Source: DATEDA01 sp035286595
GTDB lineage: Bacteria; Pseudomonadota; Gammaproteobacteria; Burkholderiales; SG8-39
DNA: 64,000 bases
Assembly: GCA_035286595.1 (NCBI GenBank)
Contig: DATEDA010000069.1
Span: 17,459 to 81,458, forward strand
Direction of reading: 5' to 3'
Positions within the stretch are counted from its first letter, which is position 1, and the number at the start of each line of letters is the position of its first letter. Position numbers and translations under genes: made by a program. Below are positions 45,882 through 54,901 of this stretch, in pieces. The notes under the pieces were generated by a model. It had not been told where the DNA came from, searched no databases, and worked only from the letters and a program-made list of their open reading frames with translations.

Positions 45882-46607
45882 TCAGCTCAGCGGTATCGCG
45901 GCGCAGCCCTGAGCGTCGCAGCGTAGATAGCTGCCGCGCTCGTACCAGTCCGCAAGGACCCAACGCTCGCACGCGCGCCCGTCGACCACGTGCACGTGCC
46001 TGGCCGGGCGATGGGTGTGGCCATGGATCAGGCGCGGATAGCCGTGCGCACGCAGCGCATTCTCGACGGCGCCCTCGTTCACGTCCATGATCGCCGGCGC
46101 CTTGATGCGCTTCTCCCCGGCGCTCACACGCTTCAATCCCCCGCCGATCGCCTCCCGGATGCCCCGCGGCAGCGCGAGGAAGGCACGGATCAGTCCCGGT
46201 CGTCGCACCCAGCTGCGGTAGCGCTGATACCTCACGTCGTCGGTGCAGAGCGTGTCGCCGTGCATGAGCAGCGTGCGCACGCCGAACAGCTCGCGCTCCA
46301 CGGCGTCTGGAATGAGGGTCATCCCGGCTTGGGCGGCGGCCCTGGCGCTGACCAGGAAGTCCCGGTTGCCGTGCATGAGGAACACGTCGACGCCGCCGCC
46401 GGCGAGGTTGGCGAGGTGCGCGAAGAGATCGCGGTTGAACGACTCGTCGGCGTCGTCGTCGCCGATCCAGTGCTCGAGCAGATCGCCCAGGATGTAGAGC
46501 GCGGCAGCAGCGCGCGCCTCCTCGCGGAGGAACCGCAAGAAGCGCTCGACGATCGCCGGCCGCTCGGGCGAGAGGTGCAGATCCGAGACGAAGAGCACCG
46601 GCTGCAC
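45882..46607 (-). CDS. lpxH: UDP-2,3-diacylglucosamine diphosphatase
   Basis: 241 residues of the calcineurin-like phosphoesterase fold. Metal ligands are seen as SDLHL (Asp9, His11), GDLLEHW, HGNRDF and HGHTHRP. LpxH hydrolyses UDP-diacylglucosamine to lipid X in lipid A synthesis, at the inner membrane face. It is the last gene of ppiA-ppiB-lpxH on the minus strand. Confidence 0.95.
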   Translation of the reverse strand: MQPVLFVSDLHLSPERPAIVERFLRFLREEARAAAALYILGDLLEHWIGDDDADESFNRDLFAHLANLAGGGVDVFLMHGNRDFLVSARAAAQAGMTLIPDAVERELFGVRTLLMHGDTLCTDDVRYQRYRSWVRRPGLIRAFLALPRGIREAIGGGLKRVSAGEKRIKAPAIMDVNEGAVENALRAHGYPRLIHGHTHRPARHVHVVDGRACERWVLADWYERGSYLRCDAQGCAAIPLS

Positions 46608-46624
46608 GCCGGCTCGCGCCGCGC

Positions 46625-47119
46625 TCAGCCGGCGACCTCCGTGCGCTCGATCACCACGTCCTCGAGCGGCACGTCCCCGTGCGCGCCGCGGCGTCCGGTC
46701 TTGACGCCCTTGATCCGGTCGACCACGTCCTGCCCCTCAACGACGCGGGCGAACACGCAGTAGCCCCACCCCTGGGGGGTGGGGACGGTATGGTCGAGAA
46801 AGCCGTTGTCGTTGACGTTGATGAAGAACTGGGCGGTCGCCGAGTGCGGGTCGGAGGTGCGCGCCATCGCGACCGTGTAGCGGGCGTTCTTGAGCCCGTT
46901 CGCGGCCTCATTCTTCACCGCCGTCTTGGTGGGCTTCTGCTTCATCCCCGGCTCGAAGCCTCCGCCCTGGATCATGAAGCCGTCGATCACGCGGTGGAAG
47001 ACCGTGTTGGCGTAGTGCCCGCCCTCGACGTAGGCCAGGAAGTTCTTGACGGTCTCCGGCGCGCGCTGGGCGTCGAGCTCGAGGGTGATGGTGCCGAGAT
47101 TGGTGTGCAGCTTGACCAC
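46625..47119 (-). CDS. ppiB: cytoplasmic peptidyl-prolyl isomerase (cyclophilin B)
   Basis: 164 residues, one cyclophilin domain with no signal peptide. The active-site arginine is in FHRVIDGFMIQGG, followed by ARTSDPHSATAQFFIN. It speeds proline isomerisation during folding in the cytoplasm. 11 bases separate it from the periplasmic paralogue upstream and 17 from lpxH. Confidence 0.95.
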   Translation of the reverse strand: MVKLHTNLGTITLELDAQRAPETVKNFLAYVEGGHYANTVFHRVIDGFMIQGGGFEPGMKQKPTKTAVKNEAANGLKNARYTVAMARTSDPHSATAQFFINVNDNGFLDHTVPTPQGWGYCVFARVVEGQDVVDRIKGVKTGRRGAHGDVPLEDVVIERTEVAG

Positions 47120-47130
47120 GAGCGCCTCCG

Positions 47131-47703
47131 CTATCTCTTCGCCGCGACGATGGCCGCGGATTCGATGATCACCGGATCGCGCGGCACGTTCTGGTGCCCC
47201 CGGGCGTCCCCGGTCGGCAGCTTGGCGATCTTCTCGACCACGTCCATTCCCGAGACGACCTTGCCGAAGACCGCGTAGCCGTAGCCCTGCGCCGTGGCCC
47301 CGCGGAAGTTGAGAAAGTCGTTGTCCTTGAGGTTGATGAAGAACTGCGCGCTCGCCGAGTGCGGATCCGGCGTACGCGCCATGGCGACGGTGCCGTAGTC
47401 GTTCTTCAGACCGTTCGCGGCCTCGTTCTCGACCGAGGCGCGGGTCGGCTTCTGCTGCAGGTCCTTGTTGAAGCCGCCGCCCTGGATCATGAAGCCGGGG
47501 ATGACGCGGTGGAAGCTCGTGCCGTTGTAATGGCCGTCCTTCACGTACTGCAGGAAGTTCGCCACCGTCTTCGGCGCCTTGTCCGGGTAGAGCTCGATGA
47601 CGATCGCACCGTGGTTGGTCCGGAGCTCGACCCGAGGGTCGGCGGCGAGCGCGGCGTGCGCGGTGGCGAGCGCGAGTCCGAGCGCAATGAGCAGGCTACG
47701 CAA
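47131..47703 (-). CDS. ppiA: periplasmic peptidyl-prolyl isomerase (cyclophilin A)
   Basis: 190 residues. A signal peptide (MRSLLIALGLALATAHAALA, about 1-20) precedes one cyclophilin domain with FHRVIPGFMIQGG and ARTPDPHSASAQFFIN. It is the periplasmic counterpart of the next gene, probably from a tandem duplication. It is transcribed after the TPR gene with a 36-base gap. Confidence 0.92.
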   Translation of the reverse strand: MRSLLIALGLALATAHAALAADPRVELRTNHGAIVIELYPDKAPKTVANFLQYVKDGHYNGTSFHRVIPGFMIQGGGFNKDLQQKPTRASVENEAANGLKNDYGTVAMARTPDPHSASAQFFINLKDNDFLNFRGATAQGYGYAVFGKVVSGMDVVEKIAKLPTGDARGHQNVPRDPVIIESAAIVAAKR

Positions 47704-47739
47704 GACGGTCTCCCTTCGGGGTCTGGTAGGTGGTGTGGG

Positions 47740-48300
47740 TCAGTTCCGCCGCGGCGGTGGCGCGGAGGCGGCGTCCGCGGCCCGCGGCTTCGGCGAGACG
47801 TTCATGAGGTCGCGCGACAGCGCGAGCTTGACGTGCACGCCACGGTTGGCGGAGTCGAGCTTCGCCGCCTTCTCGTACGCCTGGCTCGCGAGCCGGGCGT
47901 AGACGTCGCCGAGGTTCTCATAGGCGGTGGCGTAGTCGGGCTTCACCCGGATCGCCGACTGGAGCATGTCGCGCGCCCGCTCGTACTCCCCGCGCGCCGC
48001 GTAGATGACCGCGAGGTTGTTGTACGGCTCCGCGAACTCGGGGTGGTCCTGGGTCAGCCCGAAGAACGCGTCAAGGGCCTCGTTGCTGCGGCCTTGCTCC
48101 GTGAGGATCACCCCCTTGAGGAACCGGCCGCGCGGATCCTTCGGGTTCTGTGCGAGGTGGCGGTCGACCGCCGCCGCGGCCGCGACCGTGTCGCCGCTGC
48201 GCAGCGCCGCGCGCACAGCCGCCAGCCCGTCGACCTGGGCGAGCGGCGCGCTGGACGCGACCACGCCGGCGAGGAAGACGAAGATGGGCGCGATGCGCAT
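47740..48300 (-). CDS. exported TPR protein
   Basis: About 186 residues starting MRIAPIFVFLAGVVASSAPL, a signal peptide ending near residue 23. At least three TPR units cover about 25-150 (for example DYATAYENLGDVYARLASQA), followed by a short Pro/Arg-rich tail. It lies directly upstream of ppiA and is divergent from cysS; this TPR-ppiA-ppiB-lpxH order is common in betaproteobacteria. Function unknown. Start 48300 is preferred over one 11 codons upstream because it begins the signal peptide. Confidence 0.87.
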   Translation of the reverse strand: MRIAPIFVFLAGVVASSAPLAQVDGLAAVRAALRSGDTVAAAAAVDRHLAQNPKDPRGRFLKGVILTEQGRSNEALDAFFGLTQDHPEFAEPYNNLAVIYAARGEYERARDMLQSAIRVKPDYATAYENLGDVYARLASQAYEKAAKLDSANRGVHVKLALSRDLMNVSPKPRAADAASAPPPRRN

Positions 48301-48406
48301 CGTGTGGGGTATACTCCAAGCGCTTGTTTGCACGGGATTCTAACAAGAAGGCCGCCCCGGTTGGGCGTCGCCCCCGACCGCGATCCGTCGACCCCCGTCT
48401 TCGCCG

Positions 48407-49774
48407 GTGCTGAAGATCTTCGACACGCTCAGCCGGGCCAAGCGCGAGTTCGTGCCGATCGAGCCCGGGCGAGTCCGGATGTACGTCTGCGGCATGACGG
48501 TCTACGACTATTGCCACGTCGGGCACGCGCGGGTGCTGGTCGTCTTCGACGTCGTGCAGCGGTGGCTGCGGGCGAGCGGTTACGACGTCACCTACGTCCG
48601 GAACATCACCGACATCGACGACAAGATCATCCGCCGCGCGGCCGAGGCGGGCGAGCCGGTCGGCAGCCTTACCGGTCGATTTATCCGCTCCATGGACGAG
48701 GACGCCGCGCGGCTCGGCGTGCAGAAGCCCGATCACGAGCCGCGCGCCACCCGGTACATCCCCCCCATGCTCGGAATGATCGGCGAGCTCGAGCGGCGAG
48801 GACTCGCCTATCGCACCGGGAGCGGGGACGTGAATTACGCGGTGCGCAAGTTTCCCGGCTACGGGAAGCTGTCGGGAAAGTCGCTGGACGAGCTGCGCGC
48901 GGGCGAGCGCGTGGAGGTCGATCCCGACAAGCACGACCCGCTCGACTTCGTCCTGTGGAAGCGGTCGAAGGAAGGCGAGCCGTCCTGGCCATCGCCGTTC
49001 GGGGCCGGCCGGCCCGGGTGGCACATCGAGTGCTCGGCGATGAGCACGGCGCTGCTCGGAAAGCATTTCGACATTCACGGCGGGGGCGAGGACCTGCAGT
49101 TTCCCCACCACGAGAACGAGATCGCGCAGTCGGAGGGCGCGCACGGCGGCACCTTCGTGAACTACTGGATGCACAACGGCTTCGTGCGCGTCGACGAGGA
49201 GAAGATGTCCAAGTCGCTCGGCAACTTCTTCACCGTTCGCGTGGTGCTGGAGAAGTACGACGCCGAGGTGGTGCGCTTTTTCATCCTGCGGGCGCACTAC
49301 CGCAGCCCGCTCAACTATTCCGACCAGCACCTCGAGGAGGCGAAGAGCGGGCTGGCGCGGCTCTACACGGCGCTCAAGGGCGTGGACAACGCGCCCGCGG
49401 CGATCGACTGGTCGGAGGGGCATGCGGTGCGCTTCCGCGCCGCGATGGACGACGACTTCAACACCCCGGAGGCGATCGCCGCCCTCTTCGATCTTGCGAG
49501 CGAGATCAACCGGACCGGTTCCGCCCCGCTCGCGGTCCTGCTCAAGGGGCTCGGTGGCGTCCTCGGGCTACTCGAGCGCCCTGCGCAAGTGTTTCTCAGG
49601 GGTGACCTGCCCGCGGGATGGACAGTCACGCGGATCGAATCGCTGATCGCGGCGCGCAACGCCGCGCGGAAGGCGAAGGACTTTGCCGAGGCCGACCGGA
49701 TCCGGAAGGAACTGCTGGACGCAGGAATCGTGCTCGAGGATACGCCCCAGGGCACGACCTGGCGGCGCGGGTGA
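48407..49774 (+). CDS. cysS: cysteinyl-tRNA synthetase
   Basis: 455 residues from GTG 48407. Zinc and cysteine recognition begin at Cys28; the class I signatures are HVGH (37-40) and KMSKS (266-270). It charges tRNA-Cys. The 106 bases between this gene and the divergent TPR gene include the palindrome CAAGCGCTTG (48317-48326). Confidence 0.97.
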   Translation: MLKIFDTLSRAKREFVPIEPGRVRMYVCGMTVYDYCHVGHARVLVVFDVVQRWLRASGYDVTYVRNITDIDDKIIRRAAEAGEPVGSLTGRFIRSMDEDAARLGVQKPDHEPRATRYIPPMLGMIGELERRGLAYRTGSGDVNYAVRKFPGYGKLSGKSLDELRAGERVEVDPDKHDPLDFVLWKRSKEGEPSWPSPFGAGRPGWHIECSAMSTALLGKHFDIHGGGEDLQFPHHENEIAQSEGAHGGTFVNYWMHNGFVRVDEEKMSKSLGNFFTVRVVLEKYDAEVVRFFILRAHYRSPLNYSDQHLEEAKSGLARLYTALKGVDNAPAAIDWSEGHAVRFRAAMDDDFNTPEAIAALFDLASEINRTGSAPLAVLLKGLGGVLGLLERPAQVFLRGDLPAGWTVTRIESLIAARNAARKAKDFAEADRIRKELLDAGIVLEDTPQGTTWRRG

Positions 49775-49794
49775 GGGGCGGGCTCCCGCCCCTC
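49773..49794. terminator. hairpin between convergent cysS and ABC-binding-protein genes
   Basis: Stem GAGGGGCGG (49773-49781) with CCGCCCCTC (49786-49794), loop GCTC. It overlaps the cysS stop and lies 12 bases before the stop of the convergent gene. There is no T-run on either strand, so it may serve as a block rather than a classic terminator. Confidence 0.5.
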
Positions 49795-49805
49795 CCAGCG
49801 ATTCG

Positions 49806-50927
49806 TTACTCTCGGAACGCGAGGTCGCGGCCGAGAATCGACAGGCTGACGAAGCTCGAGCCGTTGTGGTTCGTCGGCGAGAACGCGACGATGTAGCCGC
49901 CGACGTCGACGTTCACTCCGTCCAGGGCTCGCAAGAGCCCCTCACGGGTCGGCTGCGGCCCGGCGCGCCGGAGCCCGTCGACGAGCACTTTGGCGGCGAT
50001 GTAGGACTCCAGCGAGGAGTACGAGAACTCCTTCTTGCCGAACGCCGCCTCCATCGCCGCCTGGTACTCCCTCACGACCGGCACCGCGCGACGCAGGTAG
50101 GACGGCGTGACCTGGGACATGGCCACGCCCAGCCCGTCGCCGCCCAGCGAGTTGGCGAGCGCGGTCGACCCGGCGAACGACGTGCTGACGAACTGTGCGC
50201 CAACGCCATGCTTCTTCATCAGCTTGATGAAGTCCGCGGAGGTCTTGTAGAGCGTCGTGAGGATGACGACATCGGGACCGGCCTTCGCGACCGCCGCCAC
50301 TTCCTTGGCGAAGTCGGTCTGCTTGCGGGTGACCTTCGCGACGGCGACGGGGCTCAGGTTGCGCGACTTCAGCGCCCGGTCGACGGCGTTGAAGTTCTCG
50401 TTGCCGATCACGTCGTCGTAGTGGAGCACCGCGAACTTCTTGATGCCGAAGGTCGTGTAGTGCTCGACGATCTTCTCCAGCTCGTCGGCGTAGCTCGCGC
50501 GGTGGTTGTAGACGTAGCGGTTGAACTTCCGCATCGGATCGGCACCGGTGAACGGCGCGAAGAACGTGATCTTCGCCGCCTCGACGTGCGGCAGCGCCGG
50601 GCGGCTGAGCGTCGCGCTCGCGTACCCGAACAGGGCGATCGGGTTGTTCTGCTCGAGGAGCTGCCTGGTGTTCGCCTCCGCCCGTTTGGTGTCGTTCGCG
50701 TCGTCGAGCGTGACGAGCTCGATCTTGCGGCCGTTGATGCCGCCCGCGTCGTTGACCTTCTTGAAGTACGCGAGCGCGCCCTGTCGGATGTCGGTGCCGA
50801 GCTCCTTGTTGCTTCCGGTGAGCGGCGTGGACTGCCCGATGACGATGGCGTTTTGGGCCAGCGCCGCGACTGGCACGGCGACGCCGGCCATGCACAGCGC
50901 CACGATCAGCGAACGGACGATTCTCAT
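49806..50927 (-). CDS. ABC transporter substrate-binding protein (Leu/Ile/Val type)
   Basis: 373 residues. A signal peptide ends after AALA at about 24, followed by a two-lobed type I periplasmic-binding fold (IGQSTPLTGSNKELGTDIRQ, ...NDAGGINGRKIELVTLDD) of the branched-chain amino-acid / ANF-receptor group. The matching permease and ATPase genes are not present, so it is an orphan. The ligand cannot be told from sequence. It is transcribed in the same direction as the GT41 cassette, 117 bases downstream of it. Confidence 0.9.
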   Translation of the reverse strand: MRIVRSLIVALCMAGVAVPVAALAQNAIVIGQSTPLTGSNKELGTDIRQGALAYFKKVNDAGGINGRKIELVTLDDANDTKRAEANTRQLLEQNNPIALFGYASATLSRPALPHVEAAKITFFAPFTGADPMRKFNRYVYNHRASYADELEKIVEHYTTFGIKKFAVLHYDDVIGNENFNAVDRALKSRNLSPVAVAKVTRKQTDFAKEVAAVAKAGPDVVILTTLYKTSADFIKLMKKHGVGAQFVSTSFAGSTALANSLGGDGLGVAMSQVTPSYLRRAVPVVREYQAAMEAAFGKKEFSYSSLESYIAAKVLVDGLRRAGPQPTREGLLRALDGVNVDVGGYIVAFSPTNHNGSSFVSLSILGRDLAFRE

Positions 50928-51044
50928 CGCTCCCCCGGTGTTGTTTAAGTGGATGATAACCGACGAAATATCGCCGATTGTAGAGGGAGTCGCCAGGGAA
51001 TACTTCCGGCCGGCCCGGCGGGTGACGGCGGCGGCGGTACTACG

Positions 51045-53237
51045 TCACGTCCCGGCCGCTGACCGAACGGTGACGTCTCGGCCGCCCCGCGCGATCTCGA
51101 GCGACGCCGCCGGGAGACCCGCGCGCGCGCGCTCGACCATCGCGCTGAATCCAGCCTCGAGCTCGCGGACGCGCGCCGCCATGTCGAACAGCGGGGCTTC
51201 GCGGCGTGCCGCACGGAGGCGTTGGCGGACTGCGGCCAGCGCGCCAGCGTCCGTCGCCAGGTGGGCGGCCCGATCCACGTAGTCATCGAGATCCTTCGCG
51301 ATCAGCTCCGGGAGGCCGAGCGCGGCGAGGGCGCTCGCCGACTGCCGACCGGCCAGGGTGGCCGTCGGGCAGCCGAGGACCGGGAGACCCTGCCAGAGCG
51401 CGTCGAGGCAGGTCGTCGCCGCGCTGAAGCCGGGCGTGTCGAGAAACAGGTCGGCGGCCGCGTGGCGCGCCAGGTGCTGGTCGTGCGGCAAGGCAGGTGC
51501 GCTCACGATCCGTTCGGGATCGATCCCGCGGCGCTCCGCCTCGCGTCTCAGGTTCCGACCGGCTTCCGGGCTCCGCGCGAGGACCCAGAGAACGCTGCCC
51601 GGGACGCGACGCAATAGCTCCATCCAGCGCGAGAAGATCTCCGGGCCGATCTTGAAAGCATTGTGAAAGCCGCAGAATACGAACCCCTGCGGCGGGAGCC
51701 CGACGGCGACGCGCGGCGGCGGGCTGTCGGTCAGCGGAGGACGGCCGTAGCACCAGAGGGAGTCCGGCAGGAACACCAACTGCTCGCTGAAATACTCTTC
51801 CGCGCCCGGCGGGACTGCGACGCGGTCGACGATCATGTAGTCGATGAACGGCGCGCTCGAGGTGCCGAGAAATCCGAGGTAGGCGACGTTGACCGGCGCG
51901 GGTCGCATCGCGAATAGCTCCGGTCGCGCGCCGGTCGTGTAGCCGGTGAGGTCCACCGCGACATCGATCCCATCGGCACGGACCTGCGCCGCGATCTCGG
52001 CCGCCGCGCGGCCCGATACATCGCGGAATGCATCGACATCCGACGCAATGCGGCGTCGTACCGGGCTGCCGTCGTCCGGAGTCAGCGCATACGCGAAGAC
52101 CTCGAACCGATCCCGGTCGTGTCGGGCATAGACCTCCTCGGTGAGCCAGGCCACGGTGTGTGCACGGAAGTCGGCTGAGACGTACCCGATGCGGATCCGG
52201 CTCGTGGCCCGGCAATCGACGGGCGGCAGGGGCTTTGCCGAGCGCACGATGCGAGCGGCGACCTGCGCGGCGAGTTTTGCCTGCCGCCGCTGGTCCATGC
52301 CCAGCGCGACCGCCCGCCAGGCGAGCGGCAACGCGTCGAGCGGATGCGAGTCGCTCGCGTCAATCCAGGCCGCGAAGCGCTGCAGGTACCGGTCGCGGTC
52401 GGCCCAGTCGCACGTGTCCAGCGCCTCGAATCCGCGCACGAGGTACACCTCGCGTGCGTCGATCGGGCGGGCCTGGTCGCGTTCCGGATAGACGCGCGCC
52501 TCCAGCGCCTGCGTGCGTGCCGGATCCAGCCGCCGCGCATGCTCGAAAGTCGCCTCCGCCTCTTCGATCCGGCCCGCGGCCGCAAGCGCGAGGCCGCGAT
52601 CGAACGTTGCGCCGATGTGTCGCGGGTCGAGGCGAAGGGCCCGGTTGCAGTGCTCGATCGCCTCGCCGTAGCGCGACAGCGCGAGGCAGATCTCGGCCAG
52701 GTTGAAGTGGGAATCCGCCAGTGCGGGGTACAGCTCGGCCGCGCGGCGATTGTTCTCGTAGGCCTCGGGGAGGCGACCGAGGCGCGTGAGCGCGAGACCG
52801 CGGTTCAGCAGCGCGGGGCGGTAGTCACCGGCCAGCGAAAGCGCGGCGTCGTAGCACGCCAGCGCGCGATCGAGCTCGCCTCTCGCCTCGTGGATCAGGC
52901 CGAGATTGAAGCGGAGCTGGGCGTCGGCGGGAGCGCTCGCGACGAGGTGCATACAACGCGCCAGGGCCTCGTCGGTTCGGCCAAGCTGCGACAGCACGGC
53001 GACGGCGCCCTGCGCGGCCTGGTGGTTCGCCGGGTCGAGCTCGCAGGCCCGATTGAAAGCCCGCAGCGCCTCGTCGAGGCGATCGAGCGCGTGACAGCAC
53101 GCGCCACGGAGGAAATGCGCTTCGTCGGAGTCGGGACGTGCAGCGCAAGCCCCGTCGAGCTTCGCGGCCGCGGCGGCGAGATCGCCGCGCTGGAGGAGCG
53201 CACGAGCTTCGTCGAGGAACGAGTCTGCGCCGGGCAA
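51045..53237 (-). CDS. TPR-GT41 glycosyltransferase (SPINDLY/OGT-like)
   Basis: 730 residues. About 7 TPR units occupy residues 5-285 (for example FNLGLIHEARGELDRALACY), and a GT41 catalytic domain covers about 340-715. Conserved segments include IGYVSADFRAH, LPDSLWCY, FKIGPEIFSRWMELLRRVPG and LDALWQGLPV, as in bacterial SPINDLY-type enzymes that glycosylate proteins in the cytoplasm. The UDP-phosphate-binding GHTT of animal OGT reads SAATT here, so the donor may not be UDP-GlcNAc. It lies 22 bases after the FecR-barrel gene, the likely operon partner. Acceptor unknown. Confidence 0.88.
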   Translation of the reverse strand: MPGADSFLDEARALLQRGDLAAAAAKLDGACAARPDSDEAHFLRGACCHALDRLDEALRAFNRACELDPANHQAAQGAVAVLSQLGRTDEALARCMHLVASAPADAQLRFNLGLIHEARGELDRALACYDAALSLAGDYRPALLNRGLALTRLGRLPEAYENNRRAAELYPALADSHFNLAEICLALSRYGEAIEHCNRALRLDPRHIGATFDRGLALAAAGRIEEAEATFEHARRLDPARTQALEARVYPERDQARPIDAREVYLVRGFEALDTCDWADRDRYLQRFAAWIDASDSHPLDALPLAWRAVALGMDQRRQAKLAAQVAARIVRSAKPLPPVDCRATSRIRIGYVSADFRAHTVAWLTEEVYARHDRDRFEVFAYALTPDDGSPVRRRIASDVDAFRDVSGRAAAEIAAQVRADGIDVAVDLTGYTTGARPELFAMRPAPVNVAYLGFLGTSSAPFIDYMIVDRVAVPPGAEEYFSEQLVFLPDSLWCYGRPPLTDSPPPRVAVGLPPQGFVFCGFHNAFKIGPEIFSRWMELLRRVPGSVLWVLARSPEAGRNLRREAERRGIDPERIVSAPALPHDQHLARHAAADLFLDTPGFSAATTCLDALWQGLPVLGCPTATLAGRQSASALAALGLPELIAKDLDDYVDRAAHLATDAGALAAVRQRLRAARREAPLFDMAARVRELEAGFSAMVERARAGLPAASLEIARGGRDVTVRSAAGT

Positions 53238-53259
53238 GCGCGAGCTCGGAGCGCGGGGA

Positions 53260-54735
53260 TCAGCGCTGGAACGCGGCGGCGCCGACGATGTTTGTCGCGC
53301 TGACGTTCTGGAAGTTGTATGCGAACCCGGCGTGGGTCGCCCCTGCGCCCATGAACTGGCCGTTCACCTGCGCGGAGCAGGTGGTGGGACATGCCGTACC
53401 AGTCACTCCTGCTCCGCCGGAGAAGGGCGCGTAGGAACCCCCGGTCAGAACTGGGATCGCCGCGCTGGTCATGCTGTACGCGTTGCCGGCCAGGTTGAAG
53501 TTGAAACTGCTGATGGCGACCGTCGGCGAAGGACCGAAAGTGCCGACCAGTTGTCCACTCGTGACCGTGCCGACGTTGCCCAAGCTGTCGACCGGCGCGG
53601 TCGCGCCGACGAGGTTGAACGTGAATGTGCCGCTCATCGAGGTGATGTCGGCGATCGGGCTCGGCAGGCCGGTCACGTACGCGAGCGTCTGAAAGCCCGA
53701 CCAGGGCGTTCCACCCAGCGTTGCGCTGCCCACCCAACGGCCCCACGTGACGACGCCGCCCGATGAGCCCCCGTCGACGTGCGTTCCGGTCAATGCCCTT
53801 GGGACGCCGGCCCCGTCCGTGAACGCCGTCATCGACGCGTCGCCGGCGAGCGTGACGTCCCCGGGGTTGGCGTGGAACTTGGTGGAGGCTCCGGCGCCGC
53901 TGAGAAGCGTGGCATACGCGACCTCGCAGCCCGCGGGCGTGCCGCAATCGACCGGACCGAAGAGCGATGCCGGCAGGCCGGCGCTCGTTACGTTGTCGCC
54001 GGCAACCAGCACGTTCGCCTCGCCCGTCACGAACGGCGGCGCGGAATTCGGTGCCGATGTCGGCATCGCCGTCAGGGCATCGGACTCCGTCGGCCACGTC
54101 GGCGTCGCCAGCACCCCCTGGGGTGGAGGGAGCACGGGGCCTTCGGCCGACTCGGACGGCGGAATCGCCTGGTTCGGACCGGCCTTCGCCGCTTTCCCCG
54201 CAGGCACGTCCACCGAACCCGCCTGGTTCCCGAGCGACCAAACGCCGCTGTTGCCCGTGACGAGCGTGGTGCCGTCGGGCAGGATCTGAATCAGGCCGCC
54301 GGTGCCGCGGATGCCGATCGTCGCCGTAGGCGTCTGGATCTGATAGGCGCTGCGATTGACCCGCCCGATCGCCCCGGTGACGGTCCGCAACGCCCCGCGC
54401 ACGAGGCCGAAGATTCCCTTCTCCGTGCCGTCGGTCTTGCCGTCGAAGCGGTACTCGCGAATGCTGAAGTCGCTGTTCGGTTGCACCGAGACGTAGGCGC
54501 CATCCGTGAAGCGGAGCTGCGCGCGGCCGTCGGCCGTGACGATGCGGTCGCCGGACTGCAGCTCGAGGCCCTTCGCCACCGGGCGACTGCGGCCGTCGGC
54601 GCCCGTGACCGTGACGCCGCCGATCGCAAAGTCCACCCGGGCTGCCGGCGCCGCGACGGCGGTTCCGGTCGCGGCGAGCGACGCCGAGACGAGCCATGCG
54701 AGCTTCCGAAGCCGAAACGGTACGCGGACTGCCAT
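53260..54735 (-). CDS. FecR-domain protein with C-terminal TbpB-like beta-barrel
   Basis: 491 residues. A Sec signal peptide (about 1-29, ending TAVAA) has no lipobox cysteine. A FecR-type domain follows (about 45-150, with GDRIVTADGRAQLRFTDGAY and TATIGIRGTG), then a Gly/Thr/Pro-rich linker and a C-terminal region of about 160 residues rich in alternating strands, ending GAAAFQR, which resembles the transferrin-binding-protein-B-type barrel found on cargo of Slam/type XI secretion. FecR here lacks a cytoplasmic anti-sigma part. It lies between the Slam-like gene and the glycosyltransferase gene on one strand. Exported or surface location is inferred. Confidence 0.75.
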   Translation of the reverse strand: MAVRVPFRLRKLAWLVSASLAATGTAVAAPAARVDFAIGGVTVTGADGRSRPVAKGLELQSGDRIVTADGRAQLRFTDGAYVSVQPNSDFSIREYRFDGKTDGTEKGIFGLVRGALRTVTGAIGRVNRSAYQIQTPTATIGIRGTGGLIQILPDGTTLVTGNSGVWSLGNQAGSVDVPAGKAAKAGPNQAIPPSESAEGPVLPPPQGVLATPTWPTESDALTAMPTSAPNSAPPFVTGEANVLVAGDNVTSAGLPASLFGPVDCGTPAGCEVAYATLLSGAGASTKFHANPGDVTLAGDASMTAFTDGAGVPRALTGTHVDGGSSGGVVTWGRWVGSATLGGTPWSGFQTLAYVTGLPSPIADITSMSGTFTFNLVGATAPVDSLGNVGTVTSGQLVGTFGPSPTVAISSFNFNLAGNAYSMTSAAIPVLTGGSYAPFSGGAGVTGTACPTTCSAQVNGQFMGAGATHAGFAYNFQNVSATNIVGAAAFQR

Positions 54736-54901
54736 GTCATCTCCCTGCCGGCCGCAAGCCGGCGCCGGCGAACGGCTCAGATTATGCCGTCAACATCCGG
54801 CGCCCGGGGCGCACCGCGGCGGCGGAAGTCGGTCTACCGCGGCACCGTTCACGGAATCCCCCGCGCGCCGGGGACGGGGCCGGCCGGGCGCCGGCGGGCG
54901 G

